Assembly: GCF_000702825.1 (NCBI RefSeq)
Contig: NZ_JNKF01000011.1
Coordinates: 248,001-312,000, forward strand
Direction of reading: 5' to 3'
Length of the DNA stretch: 64,000 nt
Source of the DNA: Prevotella sp. P6B1
GTDB lineage: Bacteria > Bacteroidota > Bacteroidia > Bacteroidales > Bacteroidaceae
Of this stretch, positions 50,404 through 59,886 are shown in pieces. The notes below the pieces were generated by a model. It was not told where the DNA came from. It searched no databases and saw nothing but the letters and a program-made list of their open reading frames with translations. Both the position numbers and the translations under genes were made by a program. Position 1 is the stretch's first letter, and every line of letters starts with the position of its first letter.

Positions 50404-52386
50404 TTATCCGTTCATCGACAGGAGGAACTCCTCGTTGCTACGGGTGCTTACTAAGCGGTCGCGTACGGTGCTCATCGCCTCGATAGGATTCATGTCGGCA
50501 ATGAACTTACGCATAATCCACATGCGGTTCAGTGTGGTATCGTCGAGCAGCAGATCGTCGCGGCGTGTTGACGACATCACGAGGTCGATAGCTGGGAAGA
50601 TGCGCTTGTTAGCGAGCTGACGGTTGAGCTGGATTTCAGAGTTACCAGTACCCTTGAACTCCTCGAAGATCACCTCGTCCATCTTAGAACCGGTATCAAC
50701 CAGTGCAGTAGCGATGATGGTGAGCGAACCGCCACCCTCGATGTTACGGGCGGCACCGAAGAAGCGCTTAGGCTTCTGCAGGGCGTTAGAATCCACACCA
50801 CCGGTCAGGATCTTACCTGATGTAGGAGCTACGGTGTTATAAGCACGGGCCAGACGGGTGATTGAATCGAGGAAGATAACCACATCGTGACCGCACTCAA
50901 CCATACGCTTGGCTTTCTCGAGCACGATACCGGCAATCTTCACGTGGCGCTCGGCGGGCTCGTCGAAGGTTGAAGCAATCACCTCGGCATTGACGGTACG
51001 TGCCATGTCGGTCACCTCCTCAGGGCGCTCGTCGATGAGCAGCATCATGATGTAAGCCTCAGGATGGTTGGCGGCAATGGCGTTGGCGATATCCTTCATC
51101 AGCACGGTCTTACCGGTCTTTGGCTGAGCCACGATGAGGGCACGCTGACCTTTACCGATAGGTGAGAAGAGATCGACAATACGGGTGCTGGGGTTGGTGG
51201 TAGCACGGTCGCCGCAGAGAATGAACTTCTCATCGGGAAACAGTGGTGTCAGGTGCTCGAAAGCCAGACGGTTGCGCACCTCACCGGGATCGCGGCCGTT
51301 GATACTCATCACGTCGGTCATGGCGAAGAACTTCTCGCCCTCGTGTGGTGGGCGAACGTTGCATTCTACCACGTCGCCGGTCTTCAGACCGTATTTCTTT
51401 ACCTGCTGTGGTGATACATATACATCATCGGGTGATGACAGATAGTTGTAATCGCTTGAACGGAGGAAACCGTAACCATCGGCCAGCATCTCGAGTACGC
51501 CGTTGGCCTTGATCAGGTCGGCGAAATCGAAACGGGGCTGGGCGGTAGGTACCGTGCGGTTGATGATAGGAGCCTCGGTGGCTGTTGGTACCACAGGACG
51601 ATCGAACATGTCGAGGGTAGGGATGGCACTCTGGTCCTCGATGGGGATATCGATCACGGTGATAAAGTCGGTACCATCACCTGGATCGCCCATCCATACG
51701 CCGTTTTCATCTACCTCGTCGGTCAGAGGGTCAACCTCATCTGCGTCGTCGAAGCCTTCCATACCTTCGGCACCTTCCATACCTTCGGCGGGCTCTTCGA
51801 CAGCTTCCTCCTCGGGTGCTACGGCCTTATTCTGTGACATTTTCTCGCGCAGCTGCTCGATGGCGTTAGGTGTAGCCTCATCGTCGGCATTCGTAGCAAA
51901 CTGGGCTGCCTCGGGCACTACATCAGCATAGTTGTCGGCCTCGGGCGCGCTCTGCTGCGCTGCTTCGGCGGCCTGCTGGGCTGCAAGGGCTGCAGCCGCT
52001 TCGGCTTCCTTCTCAGCCTTACTCTTGCGACCACGCTTCTTGGGCTTGGACTCGGCTTCTGGCTCGGCAGCAGGGGCAGCGGGCATGTCGGCAAAGAGCG
52101 ATGGCTGCTCTGCCTTCTTGCGTGTACGGTTCGACTTGGAGTCGAGATTCTCGCCGTCCTCGCCTTTTACGGTATAAACCTTACTGGTGTCTTTCTTAGC
52201 GATACGTGTGCGTTTACGCTTGGGGGCATCATCGGCTGCGCTGGCACTATTCTCAGCTGCTCGGTCGAGAATGGCATAAACCACATCAGAGAGCTGATCG
52301 TCGGGCGATACCTTGATACCTAATTCGTCGGCAATACCCACTAACTGGGGTATGTCCATAGATTCTAATTCTTCTTTTGTATACAT
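50404..52386 (-). CDS. rho: Transcription termination factor Rho
   Basis: Rho is the RNA-dependent ATPase that ends transcription. The 660-residue protein has the N-terminal Rho_N helical domain ([26 protein letters not shown]), then a 200-residue low-complexity insert rich in Ala, Glu and Lys, the RNA-binding cold-shock-like domain ([37 protein letters not shown]) and the ATPase with Walker [12 protein letters not shown]. The insert is a normal Bacteroidota feature. The transcript starts at a -7 box (TACCTTTGC, 52473-52481 minus strand) about 90 bases upstream. Confidence 0.97.
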   Translation of the reverse strand: MYTKEELESMDIPQLVGIADELGIKVSPDDQLSDVVYAILDRAAENSASAADDAPKRKRTRIAKKDTSKVYTVKGEDGENLDSKSNRTRKKAEQPSLFADMPAAPAAEPEAESKPKKRGRKSKAEKEAEAAAALAAQQAAEAAQQSAPEADNYADVVPEAAQFATNADDEATPNAIEQLREKMSQNKAVAPEEEAVEEPAEGMEGAEGMEGFDDADEVDPLTDEVDENGVWMGDPGDGTDFITVIDIPIEDQSAIPTLDMFDRPVVPTATEAPIINRTVPTAQPRFDFADLIKANGVLEMLADGYGFLRSSDYNYLSSPDDVYVSPQQVKKYGLKTGDVVECNVRPPHEGEKFFAMTDVMSINGRDPGEVRNRLAFEHLTPLFPDEKFILCGDRATTNPSTRIVDLFSPIGKGQRALIVAQPKTGKTVLMKDIANAIAANHPEAYIMMLLIDERPEEVTDMARTVNAEVIASTFDEPAERHVKIAGIVLEKAKRMVECGHDVVIFLDSITRLARAYNTVAPTSGKILTGGVDSNALQKPKRFFGAARNIEGGGSLTIIATALVDTGSKMDEVIFEEFKGTGNSEIQLNRQLANKRIFPAIDLVMSSTRRDDLLLDDTTLNRMWIMRKFIADMNPIEAMSTVRDRLVSTRSNEEFLLSMNG

Positions 52387-52472
52387 ATAATATGTACTTA
52401 ATTACGTTGATTTCTGGAAAAAAAACTTGTGGAAATGCTTCGCGAACGGAAGCACTGATTAGAAAAATCGAT

Positions 52473-52481
52473 GCAAAGGTA
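52473..52481 (-). promoter_or_regulatory. Promoter -7 box of rho
   Basis: TACCTTTGC on the minus strand. Two plus-strand -7 boxes (TATCTTTGC) at about 52526-52534 and 52610-52618 point to yihA, so the region is a divergent promoter. Confidence 0.6.
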
Positions 52482-52636
52482 AGTATATTTTGGCGAACCA
52501 CCAAACATTTTCGAAAAAAAAATCGTATCTTTGCGCTAAAAACCGCGAAGATACTCCGTCTCGGCAAAAAAAAGAATGAATTCTTTTGTTTTGCTCTCGA
52601 CTTTTCGTATCTTTGCACCCAAAATTGATATATATA

Positions 52637-53236
52637 ATGGAAATAAAAAAAGCAGAATTTACACTGAGTGCTCCGATGGAGTCGATGTGTCCGAAGGATA
52701 CCAAGCCCGAGTATGCGTTCATCGGTCGTTCGAACGTGGGTAAGTCGAGCCTGATCAATATGCTGACGGGCAAGAAAAATCTGGCAAAGACCAGTGCTAC
52801 GCCAGGAAAGACTCTGCTCATTAATCACTTTATCATCAACAACGAGTGGTACCTGGTCGACCTGCCTGGTTATGGCTTTGCCAAGCGCTCAAAGAAAGAG
52901 GTGCAGAAGCTGGAGCAGATGATCAATGGCTATATCCTGCAGCGCGAGCAGTTGGTTAATGTGTTCCTGCTCATCGATATCCGTCTCGAAGCACAGAAAA
53001 TCGACCTGGAGTTTATCGAGTGGCTGGGTACCAGTAGCGTGCCTTTTGCCATCATCTTTACCAAGGCTGACAAGCTGAGTGCCTCGAAGGTGCTGCAGAA
53101 CCTGACTGCCTATAAGAAGGTGCTGAGCGAGACGTGGGAGGAGCTGCCGCCTATCTTCGTGACATCATCGGAGAAGAAGCAGGGCCGCGACGAAGTGTTA
53201 GATTATATTGAACAGATTAATAAAGAGTTGAAATAA
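52637..53236 (+). CDS. yihA: Ribosome biogenesis GTPase YihA/YsxC (EngB)
   Basis: The 199-residue GTPase acts in late 50S assembly. G motifs are visible: G1 GRSNVGKSS (about 28-36), G2 TSATPGKT, G3 DLPGYG and G4 TKAD (about 134-137). The ATG at 52637 follows a promoter box at 52610-52618. The family is usually about 200 residues, so it is complete. It is the first gene of a cluster with the ABC-F gene and recR. Confidence 0.95.
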   Translation: MEIKKAEFTLSAPMESMCPKDTKPEYAFIGRSNVGKSSLINMLTGKKNLAKTSATPGKTLLINHFIINNEWYLVDLPGYGFAKRSKKEVQKLEQMINGYILQREQLVNVFLLIDIRLEAQKIDLEFIEWLGTSSVPFAIIFTKADKLSASKVLQNLTAYKKVLSETWEELPPIFVTSSEKKQGRDEVLDYIEQINKELK

Positions 53237-53260
53237 CGCACAAAGACACTAGATAATATA

Positions 53261-55093
53261 ATGGCAAAGGAAAATCCATACTTGGACGTGCAACACCTGA
53301 CGAAATCATTTGGAAGTCTGGTGTTGTTTCGTGATTTAAGCTTTTCGGTTGCCGAGGGACAGAAGGTGGGCCTGATAGCCAAGAACGGTACAGGTAAATC
53401 CACATTGCTTTCTATCCTGTCGGGCAAGGAAGGCTACGATGACGGCGAGATTATCTTCCGTCGCGATCTGCGTGTAGGCATGCTCGAGCAGAGTCCGGTG
53501 TTCGACCCGATGGAGAGTGTGCTCGATGCCTGCTTTAATCATCAAGGCGATCTTGATAAGATGCTGAAAGCCAAGCAGATATTAACACAGTTGAAGATTC
53601 GCGACTTGGAGCAGCCTATGGGGCAGCTGAGTGGTGGACAGCAGAAACGTGTGGCACTGGCCAATGTGCTGATTACCGATCCCGACCTGCTGATTCTCGA
53701 CGAGCCGACGAACCATCTCGACCTGGAGATGATTGAGTGGTTGGAGGGCTATCTGAATCGTGGCAACAAGACGCTGCTGATGGTGACGCACGACCGTTTC
53801 TTCCTGGACCGTGTGTGCTCTGTGATTCTGGAGCTGGATGATCAGACCGTCTATACCTATCGTGGCAACTATAGCTACTATCTGGAGAAACGACAGGAAC
53901 GTATTGACAATCGCCATGCCGAGATAGCACGTGCCAACAATCTGTATCGTACCGAACTGGAGTGGATGCGCCGTATGCCTCAGGCACGAGGTCATAAGGC
54001 CCGCTATCGTGAGGAGGCCTTCTACGAACTTGAAAAGGTGGCCAAGCAGCGTATCGAGGAACGACAGGTGCGCCTCAAGTCGCGCAATGTCTATATCGGC
54101 TCGAAGATTTTCGAGTGTCAGTATGTGTCGAAAGCGTTTGAGCGTGCCGATGCTGAGCCGCTCACTATCCTCAAGGATTTCTACTACAACTTCTCGCGCT
54201 TTGAGAAGATGGGTATCGTGGGCAATAATGGTACCGGAAAATCGACCTTCATCAAGATGCTGCTCGGTCAGGTAGCGCCCGATAGCGGTAAGTTTGATAT
54301 CGGTGATACCGTCAGGTTCGGTTATTTCTCGCAGGAGGGATTACAGTTCGACGAGCAGACCAAGGTCATTGATGTGGTGAAGGAGATAGCTGATTATATC
54401 GATATGGGTGGCGGTAAGCATCTGACTGCTTCGCAGTTCCTGCAGCACTTCATGTTTACGCCCGAACAGCAGCACAACTACGTGTATAAACTGAGTGGTG
54501 GCGAGCGCCGCAAGCTCTACCTCTGTACCGTGCTGATGAAGAACCCGAATTTCCTGGTACTCGACGAGCCTACGAACGACCTCGATATTGTGACCCTTCA
54601 GATTCTGGAGGAATATCTGCAGGATTTCCCTGGTTGTGTGATCGTGGTGAGCCACGACCGCTACTTCATGGATAAGGTGGTGGACCATCTGCTGGTGTTC
54701 AAAGGCGAGGGTGACATCAAGGATTTCCCTGGCAACTATACGCAGTATCGCGCATGGAGCCAGCTGCAGCCTGATGAATCCAAGGAGAAGCCTAAGTCGA
54801 ACGGTGCTAACCGTGCCAATGCCAGCGACAATCAGAATCCGGCAAACAATGCCGCTCAGGCTGCTACTGCACCGAATGGCAAGCGTAAGCTCTCGTATAA
54901 GGAAAAACGCGAGCTGGAGCAGTTGGAGAAGGATATCGAGGCCCTTGAGGCAGAGAAGAAACAGATAGAGGAAGCGCTCTGTGGCGGCACTACCTCGGTA
55001 GATGAGATTACACGTTTAAGCAAGCGCCTGCCACAGCTGAACGACGAGCTCGACGAGAAATCAATGCGCTGGCTGGAACTATCTGAAATTTAG
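53261..55093 (+). CDS. ABC-F family ATPase (Uup-like)
   Basis: The 610-residue protein has two ABC cassettes. Walker A GKNGTGKST (about 46-53) and LSGGQQKRVALANVL with ILDEPTNHLD mark the first; GNNGTGKST and LSGGERRKLYL with LDEPTNDLD mark the second. The signature and the linker between them place it in the ABC-F group, which works on the ribosome. A C-terminal coiled coil (about 550-610; KEKRELEQLEKDIEALEAEKKQ) resembles the DNA-binding or ribosome-binding tail of Uup. No membrane helix. It is 24 bases downstream of yihA. Confidence 0.93.
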   Translation: MAKENPYLDVQHLTKSFGSLVLFRDLSFSVAEGQKVGLIAKNGTGKSTLLSILSGKEGYDDGEIIFRRDLRVGMLEQSPVFDPMESVLDACFNHQGDLDKMLKAKQILTQLKIRDLEQPMGQLSGGQQKRVALANVLITDPDLLILDEPTNHLDLEMIEWLEGYLNRGNKTLLMVTHDRFFLDRVCSVILELDDQTVYTYRGNYSYYLEKRQERIDNRHAEIARANNLYRTELEWMRRMPQARGHKARYREEAFYELEKVAKQRIEERQVRLKSRNVYIGSKIFECQYVSKAFERADAEPLTILKDFYYNFSRFEKMGIVGNNGTGKSTFIKMLLGQVAPDSGKFDIGDTVRFGYFSQEGLQFDEQTKVIDVVKEIADYIDMGGGKHLTASQFLQHFMFTPEQQHNYVYKLSGGERRKLYLCTVLMKNPNFLVLDEPTNDLDIVTLQILEEYLQDFPGCVIVVSHDRYFMDKVVDHLLVFKGEGDIKDFPGNYTQYRAWSQLQPDESKEKPKSNGANRANASDNQNPANNAAQAATAPNGKRKLSYKEKRELEQLEKDIEALEAEKKQIEEALCGGTTSVDEITRLSKRLPQLNDELDEKSMRWLELSEI

Positions 55094-55108
55094 AATTGAT
55101 AATTGACA

Positions 55109-55726
55109 ATGATTCAACAACAATACCCATCGCAGTTACTGGAAAAGGCTGTGCAGGAGTTCTCGAAGTTGCCTGGTATCGGACGTAAGACCGCTTTGCG
55201 CCTGGTGCTGTGGCTGCTACGTCAGGATGATCAGGATGTGGCAAACTTTGCCGGCGCTGTGAGCCAGCTGAAGCAGGAAGTGAAGTACTGCCGCGTGTGT
55301 CATAATATCAGCGATAGCGAGGTGTGTCCGATCTGTGCCGATCAGCGCCGCGATCAATCTATCGTATGTGTCGTGGAGAATATCCAGGACGTGATGGCCA
55401 TTGAGAATACCCAGACGTTTCATGGACTCTACCATGTGTTAGGTGGTGTAATCTCGCCTATGGATGGTATGGGACCGGCCGATATCGAGATCGACTCGCT
55501 TATTCAACGCGTGGGTGAGGGCACTATCAAAGAGGTGATTCTGGCGCTGAGCCCAACGATGGAAGGCGACACGACCAACTTCTTTATCTACCGCAAGCTG
55601 GCATCATCGGGTGTCAAGGTGAGCGTGATAGCCCGTGGTATTGCTGTGGGCAATGAACTGGAGTATGCCGATGAGGTGACCCTCGGCCGTTCGATTGCCA
55701 ACCGCACTCTATTCGAAGAAAAATAA
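55109..55726 (+). CDS. recR: Recombination mediator protein RecR
   Basis: RecR helps load RecA at gaps. The 205-residue protein starts at ATG 55109 ([32 protein letters not shown]); an upstream TTG at 55103 is less likely. The helix-hairpin-helix [15 protein letters not shown], four-cysteine zinc finger [16 protein letters not shown] and TOPRIM domain [16 protein letters not shown] are all present. The length is standard. It follows the ABC-F gene after 15 bases. Confidence 0.95.
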   Translation: MIQQQYPSQLLEKAVQEFSKLPGIGRKTALRLVLWLLRQDDQDVANFAGAVSQLKQEVKYCRVCHNISDSEVCPICADQRRDQSIVCVVENIQDVMAIENTQTFHGLYHVLGGVISPMDGMGPADIEIDSLIQRVGEGTIKEVILALSPTMEGDTTNFFIYRKLASSGVKVSVIARGIAVGNELEYADEVTLGRSIANRTLFEEK

Positions 55727-55755
55727 TCCAGAACAATTAATCATAACTACTCAAA

Positions 55756-56199
55756 ATGAAAGAAACAAAAAAAGAACTAATGGCTGTCTTCTGTGTGTTC
55801 GTAGCCTATGCGCTCGGCACCGTGGTTTTATTCGAGACAAACATTTTCGAATCTGGTTTCAGTACCGATGACAGCAATTTGGAATTCCTGATTACCGCCG
55901 TGATGGAGCTTGTTACTCTGGGAGGCGTGTTCCTGGGACTGCGTCTGTTTAAGTTCCAGAAGGTACACAACGATCTGGTTACCCGCAAGTACGATGCTCT
56001 GCGTAAGTGGGGAACCCTGCGCCTAGTGATCATCGGTCTGCCCATGATGGTGAATACTTATCTGTACTACATGTTTCTGAACACCACCTTCGGTTATATG
56101 GCTATCATCCAGCTGCTGTGTCTGCCGTTTATCTATCCGAGCATGAGCCGTTGTGAAGCCGAGGTTGAGGACGAGAACGAGGGTGAAAACGCCGCATGA
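55756..56199 (+). CDS. Hypothetical membrane protein (147 aa)
   Basis: The protein has four likely transmembrane segments (VFCVFVAYALGTVVLF, FLITAVMELVTLGGVFLGLRLF, TLRLVIIGLPMMVNTYLYYM and GYMAIIQLLCLPFIYPSM) and an acidic C-terminus (EVEDENEGENAA). Its stop overlaps the glycosyltransferase start by four bases. Not assigned to a family. It is conserved in position with the next genes in my recollection of the order, but this was not checked. Confidence 0.75.
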   Translation: MKETKKELMAVFCVFVAYALGTVVLFETNIFESGFSTDDSNLEFLITAVMELVTLGGVFLGLRLFKFQKVHNDLVTRKYDALRKWGTLRLVIIGLPMMVNTYLYYMFLNTTFGYMAIIQLLCLPFIYPSMSRCEAEVEDENEGENAA

Positions 56200-57032
56200 A
56201 GCTCTCGGTTGTCATAGTCAGTTATAATGTGCGCCCATTCCTGACTGCCTGTCTGGATAGTGTGCAGCGTGCGCTCGAAGGTATCGAGAGCGAGGTCTTC
56301 GTGGTCGATAACTGTTCGACTGACGATACTGTTGAGGTGATCGCGCGCGAATACGCGTGGGTACATCTTATTATAAATAAGGAGAACCTGGGATTCTCGA
56401 AAGGCAATAACCTTGCTATCCGACAGTCGAAAGGCGAGTATGTGCTGTTGCTCAACCCAGACACTGTGGTGGCCGAGGAAACCTTGCGCGGGGTAGTGGC
56501 CTTTATGGATGAGCATCCCGTTGCGGGGGCTGCTGGCGTGCGTATGCACAACGAAGACGGTAGCGTGGCGCCCGAGAGTCGTCGCGCCATCCCGTCGCCG
56601 TTTGTTGCCGCCCGAAAAATGCTCGGTCTTACCAAGACTTACTATATGAGTTATCTGCCATGGGACCGACCCACGCAGATTGAGGTGGTTAGTGGCGCCT
56701 TCTTCCTGCTTCGTCGCAAGGCCATCGACCAGGTCGGACTGCTCGACGAGGACTTCTTTATGTATGGCGAGGATATCGACCTGTCGTATCGTCTGCTGAA
56801 AGGTGGCTGGCAGAACTGGTATCTGCCGTTCGACATTGTTCACTATAAGGGGCAGTCGACTGTAAAGTCGGATTTCCGCTATGTGCATGTGTTCTATCAA
56901 GCCATGCTGATCTTCTTCCGCAAGCATTACAGTCATTTGAGCTTCTTCTTTACTGTGCCTGTCAAGATGGCCATCTATTTCCGTGCTTCGTTGGCACTGA
57001 TCGATATTATTCGTAAAAAACTGCAGTTATAA
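56196..57032 (+). CDS. Glycosyltransferase family 2 (rhamnosyltransferase-like)
   Basis: The 278-residue protein starts MKLSVVIVSYNVRPFLTACLDSVQRAL, the GT-A nucleotide-sugar binding start. It has the motif LLLNPDTVVAE (metal-binding DxD-like) and the acceptor-side region EVVSGAFFLLRRKAIDQVGLLDEDFFMYGEDIDLSYRLLKGGW, typical of rhamnosyl- or N-acetylglucosaminyl-transferases in envelope polysaccharide synthesis. The C-terminal hydrophobic stretch suggests membrane association. Coupled to the membrane protein gene upstream. Confidence 0.9.
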   Translation: MKLSVVIVSYNVRPFLTACLDSVQRALEGIESEVFVVDNCSTDDTVEVIAREYAWVHLIINKENLGFSKGNNLAIRQSKGEYVLLLNPDTVVAEETLRGVVAFMDEHPVAGAAGVRMHNEDGSVAPESRRAIPSPFVAARKMLGLTKTYYMSYLPWDRPTQIEVVSGAFFLLRRKAIDQVGLLDEDFFMYGEDIDLSYRLLKGGWQNWYLPFDIVHYKGQSTVKSDFRYVHVFYQAMLIFFRKHYSHLSFFFTVPVKMAIYFRASLALIDIIRKKLQL

Positions 57033-57034
57033 GG

Positions 57035-57538
57035 ATGGAACAGATTACACTGAGAGCGATTGAGCCCGAAGACCTCGACTTGCTGTATCGCATCGAGAAC
57101 GACGTGGAGTTGTGGAACGTGGGGAATAGTAATGTGCCATACTCGCGCTATCTGCTGCATGAGTATGTGGCCAATGCCAAAAATGACATCTATACCGACC
57201 GACAGGTACGTATGATGGTAGAGAATGAAGCGGGAGAAGTGGTTGGCGTGGCCGACCTGGTGAACTTTGATCCTGCCAACTGTCGCGCCGAAGTAGGACT
57301 GATTGTGCTCAATAAGTATCGTCATCAGGGGTATGGTACTGCTATTTTGGCCCGTTTGAACGATTATGCACTCCATGTTTTGCACCTGCATCAGCTTTAT
57401 GCATATATAGATTTAGAGAATAAAGTATCATTGAGGCTCTTCGAGAAAGCCGGTTACAAGTTCGGCTCAAAAATCACAGATTGGCTCTTCGATGGCGCAA
57501 AATACCGCGATTCGGTGCTACTTCAGTACGTTTTTTAG
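57035..57538 (+). CDS. GNAT family N-acetyltransferase
   Basis: The 167-residue protein has a GNAT fold: MEQITLRAIEPEDLDLLYRIENDVELWNVGNSNVPYSRYLLHEYV, then the strand AEVGLIVLNKYRHQGYGTAILARLNDYAL, which supplies the acetyl-CoA pyrophosphate loop (RHQGYGT), and the RimJ/RimL-like end LRLFEKAGYKFG. The closest types are RimJ- or SpeG-like. Substrate unknown. The gene is 2 bases after the glycosyltransferase. Confidence 0.9.
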   Translation: MEQITLRAIEPEDLDLLYRIENDVELWNVGNSNVPYSRYLLHEYVANAKNDIYTDRQVRMMVENEAGEVVGVADLVNFDPANCRAEVGLIVLNKYRHQGYGTAILARLNDYALHVLHLHQLYAYIDLENKVSLRLFEKAGYKFGSKITDWLFDGAKYRDSVLLQYVF

Positions 57539-57635
57539 AAAAAATGCGGTTTAATCGCAAAAAAAACGCCAAAAAGTTTTGGTAGTTCCAAAATTATCAC
57601 TACCTTTGCACCCGCAAACAAGAAAAGCGTTCTTT

Positions 57636-57709
57636 GGTGCGTTAGTTCAGTAGGTTAGAATGCCTGCCTGTCACGCAGGAGGTCACGAGTTCGAATCTCG
57701 TACGCACCG
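57636..57709 (+). tRNA. tRNA-Asp (GTC)
   Basis: Full cloverleaf of 74 nt: acceptor GGTGCGT pairs with ACGCACC, anticodon loop CTGTCAC with GTC, T-arm with GTTCGAATC. CCA is not encoded. A promoter -7 box (TACCTTTGC, 57601-57609) precedes it. Confidence 0.97.
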
Positions 57710-57741
57710 CTAAGTTTTTTTTCATTCGTTCCATAGTAAAT

Positions 57742-57815
57742 GGTGCGTTAGTTCAGTAGGTTAGAATGCCTGCCTGTCACGCAGGAGGTCACGAGTTCGA
57801 ATCTCGTACGCACCG
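57742..57815 (+). tRNA. tRNA-Asp (GTC), second identical copy
   Basis: Identical over all 74 nt to the copy at 57636-57709. The spacer is 32 bp and has no promoter, so the two are likely transcribed together. A terminator follows at 57817. Confidence 0.97.
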
Positions 57816-57816
57816 C

Positions 57817-57855
57817 AAGAATCCATCATGATGCGAATCATGGTGGATTTTTGTT
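57817..57855 (+). terminator. Terminator of the tRNA-Asp pair
   Basis: AATCCATCATGAT pairs with ATCATGGTGGATT around a GCGA loop, followed by TTTTG. Confidence 0.8.
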
Positions 57856-57965
57856 TTATGTAACTTTTTCGAAAGTTTTTTTAGCAAAATGTTTGCCGAT
57901 TCAGATTTTTATTGTAATTTTGCAGCCGAAAATACAATAAAGACGACAAAAAGACAAATTATAGT

Positions 57966-59810
57966 ATGTGCGGAATCGTAGGATACATCGGGAATAAAGA
58001 AGCTTTCCCCATACTGATTAAAGGCTTGCGCCGATTGGAATATCGTGGTTACGATAGCGCTGGCGTAGCTCTTATCAATAGCGATGGTGACTTGAATGTT
58101 TACAAGTCGAAAGGTAAAGTCGACAATCTTTGTGAGTATTGCAATGACAAAAATACAACCGGAACTGTAGGTATTGCTCATACGCGTTGGGCTACTCATG
58201 GCGAACCATCTTCGCGTAATGCCCATCCACACTATTCTGAAAGTAAGAACCTGGCCATCATCCATAACGGTATTATTGAGAACTATGCCGAGCTGAAGGA
58301 GAAACTGCAGCAGAAAGGCGTACACTTCGTTTCGGATACCGATACTGAGGTGCTGGTACAGTTGATAGAATATATTAAGGAACATAAGAATCTCGACCTG
58401 CTTACTGCTGTTCAGATAGCGCTCTATCAGGTGATTGGTGCTTACGCCATCGCTGTACTCGATAAGCGTGATGCCGACCAGATTATCTGCGCTCGTAAAC
58501 AGAGTCCGCTGGTAGTCGGTATCGGTGAGGATGAGTTCTTCCTCGGTTCGGATGCCAGTCCTATCGTGGAATATACAGATAAGGTAGTGTACCTGGAGGA
58601 TGGAAACATCGCTGTGATTCGTCGTGGCGAGGACCTTCATGTGGTCAATGTACATGGTGAGGACCAGGAGTTGGCCGTGAAGACCGTTGATATCGATCTT
58701 GGACAGATAGAGAAGGGTGGTTATCCGCACTTCATGCTGAAGGAGATTTTTGAGCAGCCAGAGTGTCTGACTAACTGTATGCGTGGTCGTGTGAATGTAG
58801 AAGCAGACCATGTAACATTGTCGGCGCTTATCGACTATCGCCGTGAGTTGCTTAGCGCAAAGCGTGTGGTTATCGTGGCTTGCGGAACTTCATGGCATGC
58901 CGGACTGATCGGCAAACAGATTATTGAGACACTCTGTCGTATCCCCGTAGAAGTGGAGTACGCTTCAGAGTTCCGTTATCGTAATCCTGTAGTAGGTAAG
59001 GGTGATGTGGTGATAGCTATCTCTCAGAGTGGCGAGACTGCCGATACGTTGGCTGCTGTTCAGCTGGCCAAGGAAAAGGGTGCCTTTATCTATGGTATCT
59101 GTAACGCCATCGGTTCTTCTATTCCTCGTGCTACTGATACTGGTACTTACATCCATGTGGGTCCTGAGATCGGTGTGGCTTCTACCAAGGCATTCACTGG
59201 TCAGGTGACCGTGCTCACCATGATTGCACTGGCCATGGGTGAAGCAAAGGGAACCATCGATCGCAATGAGTATCTGAAGATAGTAAAGGGACTGAGCGAG
59301 ATCCCGACGAAGATCCGCGAGGTGCTGCAGACTAACGAAAAGGTGGCCGATTTGGCACGCACCTTTACATACGCGCACAATTTCCTCTATTTAGGACGTG
59401 GCTTCTCTTACCCCGTTGCTCTTGAGGGTGCGCTGAAACTGAAGGAGATTTCTTACATCCACGCCGAAGGATATCCTGCGGCCGAGATGAAACACGGACC
59501 TATCGCACTGATTGACTCAGACATGCCTGTTGTTGTCATCGCTACCCACAATGCGATGTACGAGAAAGTGCTGTCTAATATTCAGGAGATTAAGGCGCGT
59601 CAGGGTAGGGTTATTGCGCTCGTTTCCAAGGGCGATGACACTATTTCCAAGATTGCCGATGAGGTGATTGAGTTGCCCGACGTGATTGAGTGTCTGGAAC
59701 CGTTGGTTGCCACGATTCCTCTGCAGTTGTTGGCTTATCACGTTGCTGTTTGTAAAGGCAAAAACGTTGACCAGCCCCGAAACTTAGCAAAGTCGGTGAC
59801 CGTTGAATGA
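57966..59810 (+). CDS. glmS: Glutamine-fructose-6-phosphate aminotransferase (GlmS)
   Basis: GlmS makes glucosamine-6-phosphate, the first step to UDP-GlcNAc. The 614-residue protein starts MCGIVGYIGNKEAFPILIKGLRRLEYRGYDSAG; the Cys after Met is the glutaminase nucleophile and the two SIS domains follow (for example ACGTSWHAGLIGKQIIE and ISQSGETADTLAAV). The C-terminus LAKSVTVE is conserved. The length is standard. No ribozyme or riboswitch was found in the leader, which starts near a -7 box at 57911-57919. Confidence 0.97.
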   Translation: MCGIVGYIGNKEAFPILIKGLRRLEYRGYDSAGVALINSDGDLNVYKSKGKVDNLCEYCNDKNTTGTVGIAHTRWATHGEPSSRNAHPHYSESKNLAIIHNGIIENYAELKEKLQQKGVHFVSDTDTEVLVQLIEYIKEHKNLDLLTAVQIALYQVIGAYAIAVLDKRDADQIICARKQSPLVVGIGEDEFFLGSDASPIVEYTDKVVYLEDGNIAVIRRGEDLHVVNVHGEDQELAVKTVDIDLGQIEKGGYPHFMLKEIFEQPECLTNCMRGRVNVEADHVTLSALIDYRRELLSAKRVVIVACGTSWHAGLIGKQIIETLCRIPVEVEYASEFRYRNPVVGKGDVVIAISQSGETADTLAAVQLAKEKGAFIYGICNAIGSSIPRATDTGTYIHVGPEIGVASTKAFTGQVTVLTMIALAMGEAKGTIDRNEYLKIVKGLSEIPTKIREVLQTNEKVADLARTFTYAHNFLYLGRGFSYPVALEGALKLKEISYIHAEGYPAAEMKHGPIALIDSDMPVVVIATHNAMYEKVLSNIQEIKARQGRVIALVSKGDDTISKIADEVIELPDVIECLEPLVATIPLQLLAYHVAVCKGKNVDQPRNLAKSVTVE

Positions 59811-59816
59811 TTTATA

Positions 59817-59846
59817 AGGCGATTCGTTTTTTAACGTTTCGCCTTT
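59817..59846 (+). terminator. Terminator of glmS
   Basis: AGGCGA and TCGCCT around a T-rich loop, followed by TTTTTTC. Confidence 0.8.
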
Positions 59847-59886
59847 TTTCTGAAATTAGAGCAAAAAGATATATTAAACGTAGAAT

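Noticed and set aside
57853..57965. glmS ribozyme or riboswitch in the leader
   Set aside because: The leader is short and has no matching pairing pattern.
57909..58811. Minus-strand frame of 300 codons opposite glmS
   Set aside because: The glmS frame is unmistakable and fully conserved; the opposite frame has no family signature.
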